Shown here in pieces: positions 9,124 to 18,100 of a stretch of 20,355 nt of DNA (positions are counted from its first letter, which is position 1; the number at the start of each line of letters is the position of its first letter). The translations under genes were made by a program, and so were the position numbers. The notes under the pieces are model-generated. The model had not been told where the DNA came from. It saw nothing but the letters and a program-made list of their open reading frames with translations, and did no database searches. The stretch spans positions 138,004-158,358 of the forward strand of contig CAMPET010000037.1 in NCBI GenBank assembly GCA_946803715.1, written 5' to 3'. The stretch comes from Beroe ovata (lineage: Eukaryota; Ctenophora; Nuda; Beroida; Beroidae).

Positions 9124-12100
9124 TCATGGATCACAGTCCTTATTCTTGATCAACTGATACCCATGATCCTCATTTGCTCTTTTTCTGCTGTGTTTAAGTC
9201 CTAGCACGATCAATATCATTCCGGCAAAACAAAGGATCAAAGCAAATAATTCCTTTCTCATGATGAAAGAGTAAAGGTCAAACACTCCTTCATCATTTTC
9301 TCCATTTCTTTCTATCACCACTGTTTCAAGAATGACATCCAAATTATCATGTCTGGAAGCTGATTCATACTGATTATCGTTTGTGACGTATATTGGACTG
9401 GCTGTCACTCCATCACTGAACTCTGAAACTGACTCCTTGATTGCTCCAATGTTTTTCCCTGTCCCACTCGTCACTTGGGAGGTGCTTGTTGTGAGACTCG
9501 TTGTGGGACTGGTCGTTGGAGTTGTAGTAGAAGTGGTTGTTTCTGTTGATGATGTTACTATCGGTGTTGTTGAGGTAAATAAAATTTTCGAGAGCAGATC
9601 AAATGTGTCAGCGTCTCGCTTCTTCCTGCTAGATGTACATCTCCAAGAGGCGCGCATCGTGAGTGATGCCATTGAACTTTTATATGTGTTGTAAAGGGAG
9701 CTAGGGTCATCTCTTGCAGTTTGTGATACGTCGCCATTAAATTTGAAAGCTGTAGAAACAGAAAAGCCTTTAACTCCTGATGAATGTGTTATATATTGGC
9801 AATCAGTCTCTTCCTCCATTAGTGTACAATCACCATTCGTATAGCAAGCAAAGCCTATGTCCCTCCACCCACAGTTTTTGCTTTCTTCAGAATTGAGGAG
9901 TGCTATGAAAGTTTGCTGACCCGCAGTATCTTTACAGTATTGAAGATTTCCATAGAACTCTGAGAATCGCATTATGGAATAATCAATGGGATTATATTTA
10001 GAACATCCTGACAAGGACATATCATAATCCCCAGTGGTATAGTAACAGTTTGCTTGAACCATTTCTGAATCTGTGGGAATATAGTTGTCTGCAGAACAAG
10101 TAAGGCTAGCGGTTTTCCCAATATCCTGACCATTTTGGTCAAAAATAACCGAATATGCTATCTCTCCATTTTCTGGCTCTGTCAGTGTAGGACAGTTCTT
10201 CCTCACCGTTGGGAAAGTAGCTGTTTCTTCGATCTTGAAGTAGGAAACGGTAGCTTGGCAGCTTACATCTAATCCGGAATAGTAGGCATAGAGTGGCTGT
10301 GTTGTAGAAGCTGTTGCCACATTATCCACAAACTGAACATCTATGTCCCAACCATGTTGTTTTCTTCCGTTGATATAGAATTTTATAGACGGTTCCTCTC
10401 GAGCTGTCACTCTGCATACAAACGTAAATAATGACTCCTCGAAGTCTTCGGGAACTGAAAGCAAAACCTCCATGACTCCAGCTATGTAGACATTGGCAGA
10501 ATCTGACACCAGATCACCTCCAATGAGATTTTCAGTCGTTTGGAATGTTAACTTAACACGCCATTCATCAGACTCTAAAGATGAATAGTTGGGAATATTG
10601 AGTATTGTATACCAGTCATTGTTCTGAGCATTATTTGCTTCAGATACCAGGTATAAGTCTTGGTCTGTGGCATCTTGCCAAAAGTTGTCCATCATCTTCT
10701 GCCAAGTGATTTGCAGTTCTGAATCGCCCAGATCAAATTGCCGGGTTCGTGCTGTAAAAGCAGCTACTTTCCCATTCACCACCCACGAATCTGATGGTTG
10801 CGATGTGAAAGAAATTACATACAATTTCGCTTGATCTGAAACAACAGTTTCTCCCTGGACTTTGCAATAGTAGGAGTTTTCATCTTCGTCCACACTTAAT
10901 CCTGATATGGTAATTTTACCCGTAGAAAGCACTCCAAAGTCACTGGTTTCATACTTCATCTCCACATCAGCAGTGACGACGTCTGTATCTGGAGACAGGA
11001 ATTCAAATGTGATAGCCTCAGGGCTATAGTAGGCACATGTGAAAACAGCTTGACCACGTATGAGGCCGTAGGTGTCAGTTGGGTGCTCAGTGAAAGTAAC
11101 CACAGATAAAGTGGCAGTCTCACTGTCCGACTCTGCACTTTTCCCATAATATACTCTACAGAAGTATTCTCCTTGACGATCTCTGGTTACTATTCTAAAT
11201 GATAAAGTCGACCGAATTTCTTCCTCGCTGGTGATGACTTTTCCCCACAAGGTGGTTTCTTCATCTCCAACTTTGTACCACGCTATCCTAGTATTCACTT
11301 TGTCTAGGTATGGTGCCGAACACATCATTGTGGCACTTTCTCCCTCATTGACAGAAACGTCACTGGGCTGAGTCAGAACATCTGGAATAGTTCCTAGCAC
11401 CTCGATTTGTGAGTCCCCACTTTCAGTCTGACCAATTACTGTTTTTAAGTTTCCACAATTGTCCTCAACTAGTCCTGTACAAGTGTATAGGCCCTCAGTT
11501 TCAGAAGATAATGTGAAAACATGGTTTTTCTCGTCTCCTGTATCAACATCATTTCTCAGGATAGAGGAGCTTGAAAACCTCCCCTTTGCCTCACACCTGA
11601 CAAACATAGGCATCCCTGTATAGAAAGGAGGTTCAGCAGAGATTGAAATAATGAGTTTAACAAACTTCACATCCACTGCAGCCTTAAATGTCAGGTCGTC
11701 ACTTATGAAGGCAACACAATAATATCGGCCAGATTCGGGGTAGTCCGCGTTTGCGATAGAAAGACTTGAATCTATCCTGTTATTTTCAAATTCAGTGTTG
11801 ATGTAGTTGTTTTCACCAATCTCGTTCTTCCACCTAAACCACTGTAGATTGATTATAGGTTCTTTCGACTCAAAAGTGCATGATTGTTCCAAAGTTCCAT
11901 CATATGAAGTGTAGCATGCCTCTTCCATTCCTGAACTTCTGACTATTGTTACTTTTGGTGTTGCAGCACTAACACTGCCCCCTGACTCAAAGTTAAAGTT
12001 ACACCTGTAAACACCGCTGTCCGACCATGTGGCTGATGATACACTCAGAACAGTGTCATACACATAATATGTGTTGGAATTATGAGTCTTAGTTTCGAAA

Positions 12101-15100
12101 GTGGTTGTGGCACTGTGTGTCTCATCCAATGAAACGTCTTCATCATCTAGAGTCCAGGTGATTGTAGTTGGGCGGTCTGCACCACTGTAGTCGCAGGATC
12201 GTGTGAAGCTCTGTGGATCTCCCTCCTTGACTAGCATGATAGCTGGTTCACTATCAAGAGCCGTGACAACTCTGGCAACAATCTGAATTGGATCTGTTTG
12301 GAGCTTGAGTCCATCTCTGAAAATAACATCTACAGAATATGTCCCATCGTCTTTACCTGCCCGATTATTTTGATCATATTGTAGGGCTATTGTATATCTC
12401 CATTCTGTCTCTGAAATAGTTTCCTTGGTGTATTCTGGATATATCATAGTTTCTCCCAGATAAACGATGAAAGAAACTGGGGCCTCCAAAGCAAAAACAC
12501 TAACACTTGTTTCCCAGGAAGATGTAGTAACGTATTGCAATCCAGTGTGACTGGCTGACAAGTATCGAACTTTTATGATATACTGACTCCTAAGAATAGA
12601 CAGGCCACTGATTTCAAATGCACATGAGTATTCCCCATCATCTGTCGGGACCATTGATGAAATTGAAATTTCACTCCGCTGAGAATCATCCACAAATTGT
12701 CCTGGATCAAACTGCCACTTGGTTGTATCAATCTCCTCATCGTTGTAAGTCCAAGAAACACTTGTCGGTGATATCCCACCATCGAACTGGCACTCCAATG
12801 TGACTGCCGAGCCATCGTTGTTGAGAAGAACAGGCTCAACTCGTGTATCAGACCCTATTATTGTGACAATCATCTCATCTGAAATGATGGCTGTTGGATT
12901 GATGTCATTTGTCATCTTCACTTGATAGGTTCCTGAAAATCTTAGTCCTGCTTCATTCACAGTGAGTTTGAAGATGTCATTATTCCCTTGAACTTCTCTG
13001 GTGATGATGTATCCATCCACAAAACTAACAGGCACATCATCTTTGTACCATGTGACTGTAGTATCATCCCAGTAGCTGGAATAGATTAAAACAGAGAGTT
13101 CGAAGAAGTCCCCTGACTCTAAGACAAGGGACTGATCAGATGTCACGGTTATTCCTGCAAATTGGAGGTTTATGGAATATTCTGGGTTGTTGTCATCATC
13201 GAAAAGGAAGGTGCACTTATAATTCCCAGCATCATTGAGACTCGGATCTGTCAAGGTGCAGGTCGAAGTGTGCTCAAGATTCTCAGATATGATATCCTCG
13301 AAATTTCTCAGTGGTTGCTGATCCTGATGCCATTCAGCTGAACCTGGTGGAACTGGATTGTACATGATGCATGTGAGAGTTGTGGTTGTTAGGTCTGTGA
13401 ACAATACAGACGGATTGGGAGATATTATAGTCCTCACTTCTACCATGCTTTCTGATACAGAGAATGAGCCATCAGGGTATTCAAGCTGACAAGTGTATGT
13501 ATCAGAGTCTAAATAAGAACTGTCAGTCACTGTAAGATAGAACTCATTTCCATCTTGCCTGAATTCATAATCACCTTTTGTAACCACATAATCATCATCT
13601 CCAGGCATCGATCTTAATCCGATTGTTGTACTGGCAACATCACCACTTCGGGTACTCCTCAAAGCAAAGTCGGAAAACTCGTGAAGTACTTCTTCTGACG
13701 TTGTGATCCACCTGACGTAGCTTGGCAGTATGTTACTTACCACGGAACATGCCAGCTCCCAACTCTGCTCCAAAGCTACTAGATCAGTGGGTTGCACATC
13801 ACATGCCAGAATTTCAAGTTCTCTGTAATCCTGGAAAACACCAACTTCGGTATAAGCAATGCACTGCAAGTCCAGTGTAGTAGCTTGATACAATTCGGCC
13901 TTTTCGATTGGGTCCACGATCAACACTGAAGTCATAACGTTGTTGCTGAATCTAGTATTCCTGTAATTCTGGACAAGAACAGCAAATCCGTTCAATGACC
14001 ACTGGACCCCCCTGATTGGATCTTTGCTCACTGCAAGACATTCCAGAACCACCTCCTCTCTAACTTCAATAACAGCTGGTCCTGTGATGAATACGCCCTT
14101 GTGTGTGAGAGTGGTGGTTGTTTCTATTGACATTCCAAACGCCTCCAAAACACATGAATAAGCTCCATCAAGCTCAGGGTCTATTTCAACTGAAGTTATG
14201 CTGATGCTATTTCCAGATACACTAACGGTTTGCTTCTCTGTATTAGTGACTACTTCGTCGTCCCTTTGCCATGAGATGGTGGCAGAGGCTTGGGAATCGA
14301 AAGAACAAACTGCAATGTTGTCATTCGGCTTTGGATAGAACTCGCTGCCTTTGTCAATCTCGAGAATAGCACCATACAATGATGATCCAGATACCCCAGT
14401 TCTGCCAAGACTATCCGAAAACTGACACTCGTAGGTTGTTATATCAGTACTGGTAACTGTCGCGAGAATCTGACTAGTCATAATGTTGTCAGTGATAGAA
14501 TCTTGCGAAATGAGGAATAGCGGCACCAAACCATCTGAAATAAAGAAATTCTCAGCAAATATGTTTCCAATATTACCACATGTATGAATCACACTATTAA
14601 CTCAGCTATCAAGGTATCACCTAAATAGTATAATACCATGATAGTTCAAACACAAAAACCAACCTATGAGCCATGTGACTTGTGTCGGTGTTGCACTTGA
14701 GCCCCATGCACACACAAGTGTAACAAGCTCATCAGAAACCATCTTTAGCATAGAGGGTGGTAGTCTTGTCTCAAAACCTGAGAGATAGTTTATTTAGATA
14801 ATAGAGGTCTACAGAACTTGAACTCCCTTCAAAGTATCAGTATTACTAAGCCACCACACCCCCCCCCCCGTTTCTGGTAGATCCATGACAATCATACTAG
14901 CACGGTTTTTGTTACAAATAATAAGATTCAATATCACCTGATCTGTACAATGATGTCAACTGAGTATCCATGATCACCATGGTAGTCTCTGTTGGATGTG
15001 CAAACGCTATAGTGCACATGAATGTGATATCAGAGTATCCGATATCTACCAGTATCAATAGCTTTGAGTTCCCATCTAACTCTGTGTACTTGTCACTTGC

Positions 15101-18100
15101 TGAATCCTCTCTTATCAGGATCCTACTGTTCCGAACCTCGTCTATCTCATGCCTGAGAGTATGGTTCTTGTTATACCACCCATTTTCCGTATTGTATAAA
15201 GTAGCATTGATCGCCCTGATCACGTTTGACTTAATTTTATATAAGTTTGCTTGACAATAACCATCAAGTCTTAGAATTGCGGAAAAGCTTGTTGAATCTT
15301 GCTGCGTCATATCAATATGCATGTTTAAAATTAATATGTATCACAAAATTCTTGTTCAGATACAGTCAGATTACTATGAAATCAGCCACTGCCAAGTGAA
15401 TACCTAGTGAAAAGTTTATCTAGATTTTTTTTACATAACTTTTTTTGAAAAACTTTTTTTTTGCAAACCTGGAAAATAAACAGAGGAGAGGAATTCAATT
15501 TTTATAAGTTGTTAATTGTTATCTCATGCTACCCAATACCACTAAGAATTGTAAGGACCTACCAGAGTATATTTGCTTCTCCGCTACCATTGTAGCCACA
15601 GGTAAGAGTCACTGTGTCAGAGTCATAGGTGCTCTCTTCAGGTAGCTGAGATATGTCTGCCCACACAATCATAGTCTCAGCTTCAGCATTAACGTCATAT
15701 CTTCCCGTGACAGTATAAACACACTTGACTGAAGGAGTCGGTTTTATATTATCGTAAAAATGGTGGATATGTTTCTCAGCCAATCATTGAATCATGTTCA
15801 AGCACATGATTGTGTACCTAGCATCATTGGTGAGGTATCGTCAAGCCCTGAGATAACCAGGCTATCGGTTCTCTCTATTCCTTCTGTAGTTGAACTCATG
15901 TCTCTATTCTCATCTTGCTCATAAACCTAACAGGAGGAAGCAAGATAAGATCATCTTATCAAACGATAAAAACCGTAACTTTCTAAAAAAAGCCATTACT
16001 CTCGAAAATTGCATAAACTCAAAAATTTCAAATTCCGTACCTCAACATCGTTTATGAACCACTTCACAATAAGGGTAGTTTCAGTAGGTCCATCATAGGA
16101 GCATGTTATGGTGATACTTTCAGATGAAATGATTTGTGCTTCAGTGACAAAGAGTCCAAAGGTTGAGAGTTGAGTCCGAACCTTGGTTACTGTCTGGGGA
16201 TGGAATATTTGAATCAGGTAAGCAGTATAAAATGGATTTATTATCTCCTCGACTCGAATCAAAACCACTGAGTTAATGTGAATGAACTTGGTATGCCAAC
16301 CCAACTTGTTTCTGTCATTTTTGTTCAAGACAAGAGGACATTTAGTACAGTACCTACTTACCTTCTTCAGTCAAATTCTCCTCAATGGAGGTTCGAACTG
16401 TTCTAATCAAGCATTGCTATATTATGTGCCATAAGAACCTAGGCAGGTACCTGCTCTTCAAGTGTAGTCTCACATAAGTATTCTCCTTCTTTTGATGTCT
16501 CCATTTCCCCAATATTCCAGAGAACCTGCATGAAACAAGTTAAAGATCAAATGTAGGTACCTATTACCTAGGCAATAAGCATGATCCCAGATCCACATTA
16601 TGTTATGAACAAGCACTAATAGATGATAGCTGACCTCCTGATAGGAATATGCTCCAAGTTCTATGAGGTCTCCAAGTGATGTGGATGCATCAAGTACAGG
16701 CTCACTGTTATAAAGGAACGACATTTCAGTGTCCTCATCAACAAGATCATAGCACACAAGCACAGCATCCTCTCCAGCTACCACTGCTACGTCTAGCCTC
16801 ATGTCGGATAGTTCTGAAATGTGTTTGTTAGTTGCGCAGGTATGTATTTACACGATAACTTGTGAAAACAATGTACGAGGACTAATTGGAACTGCTTCGG
16901 CTCACTTACCCAAAACATTAAGGGTAACGAATACTTGGGCTTGTATCACGTCGACATCATCTATTCCAACACATTTGTACAGCCCTTTGTCGTCTGATCG
17001 GACACCATAGATTGTCCAGATACTTGTCTTGTATGTAATACCACTCTCAACTTTGAGGTCACCTTCCGTCTGAGCAGCAGAATGTAATTATCATATTGAT
17101 TGAACCGTTAGTCAGTCAATAGAACTTTGATATAATATAATAGCGAACTTTGATATATAATAAGCTAATAGTAAAGATGTTCTCACCACGTCAACAAGAG
17201 AGGTGTCCTGAGCTTCACCATCAATGGAAAACTCAACAGAGGCAGTATCGGTATTGGACGTGTAACAAGTAATGACAAGGTCTGCTCCAATTTCTAAGGT
17301 TTCATTGTATCTCTCCAGCTTGGTTGCTGACAGAAGAAATCAGTTCAAAGTTATGAGAAGCTAAAAGAGCATCGAAGGATTCGTTTCAAATATCTACGCT
17401 TATTGTTTCAGTACACCACTTAACAGCAGATTTGAGAAAGTTACTCACTTATAACAACTATCTCCAGTTGTTCTGAGACAGCGTTGATATTAGGGCCATC
17501 CACATGAAGCTCGTATATGGCTGAGTATGATTCTGGAATCTGTGCGATGCTCAAGATTGAGTAGACCTCCTCGCTTTCATACAGAATGTTAGGCAAACCT
17601 GCGCAAGTTTTATTGTGGGATGGGAAGAAGTGCAAATAAATTGATAATTTTGCTTTATTCAAGTGATTTTAGTGACATCATTAGATTACTAACTGGGCAT
17701 ATGAATAGTGTAACATACCAATTTCAGTTTCTTGTGGAGAAGTTTTGAGTAGGAGTGTCATCTGGACATCACTCGAGACATCTACACTTGATTGGAAACT
17801 ATTCTTTATCTGAACAGGGCTTCCCTCAACAATTATGTATTTGCCGTCGATTGTTCCTTCGATTTGGATTCTTGGTTTCTCTAAATTACGAATGAATTAT
17901 GGAATTATCTCAAATTTTGAACGTTATGCAATAAGAGAAAAGCCTCTGTAAGGGCACTGATTTGAATCATTTCTTACCATAAACATCTAAATACGCTGTG
18001 TATGAGGAGAAGGGTTTTCCATAAGCTGAACTGGAACAACCAAAGTTGCCAGCATCTGATAAACTCGTCACAGGGATAGCAAAGTCATACCTAATGGAAG

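Larger units (their letters stand above)
9124..14534 (-). other. Single 5.4-kb terminal exon of the Ig receptor
   Basis: One exon of 5,411 nt opens at acceptor tttcag/ATGG (exon edge 14534, phase 1) and ends at TGA 9124-9126. It encodes about 1,803 residues: the second half of Ig 10 (TTYECQF), then about 14 Ig-like units, sushi, stalk, transmembrane helix and tail. Clear Cys-to-Cys units include AVCSF...YSCVL, VTLECQF...YSCAF, SCDYS...YRCNF, SCTFE...YYCVA, MMCSA...YFCRV and FTCAY...YYCKV. Its first Ig is shared with the preceding exon 14664-14777 by a normal intron, which proves that the intron-rich and intronless parts belong to one gene. The ATG further upstream in the same frame (14590) is before the acceptor and is not needed. 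Confidence 0.88.

Noticed and set aside
9126-9196. ITIM or ITAM in the Ig receptor tail
   Set aside because: The only tyrosine is in HGYQLI; His at the -2 position does not fit the ITIM consensus, and there is no paired motif for an ITAM.
9383-9694. Plus-strand open frame rich in Val
   Set aside because: It is the antisense of the Thr-rich stalk of the Ig receptor; the Val runs are the reverse complement of Thr codons.
12573-12839. Open frames inside the 5.4-kb exon (both strands, also 10956-11147 and 12618-12803)
   Set aside because: Alternate-frame shadows of the strongly supported Ig coding frame.
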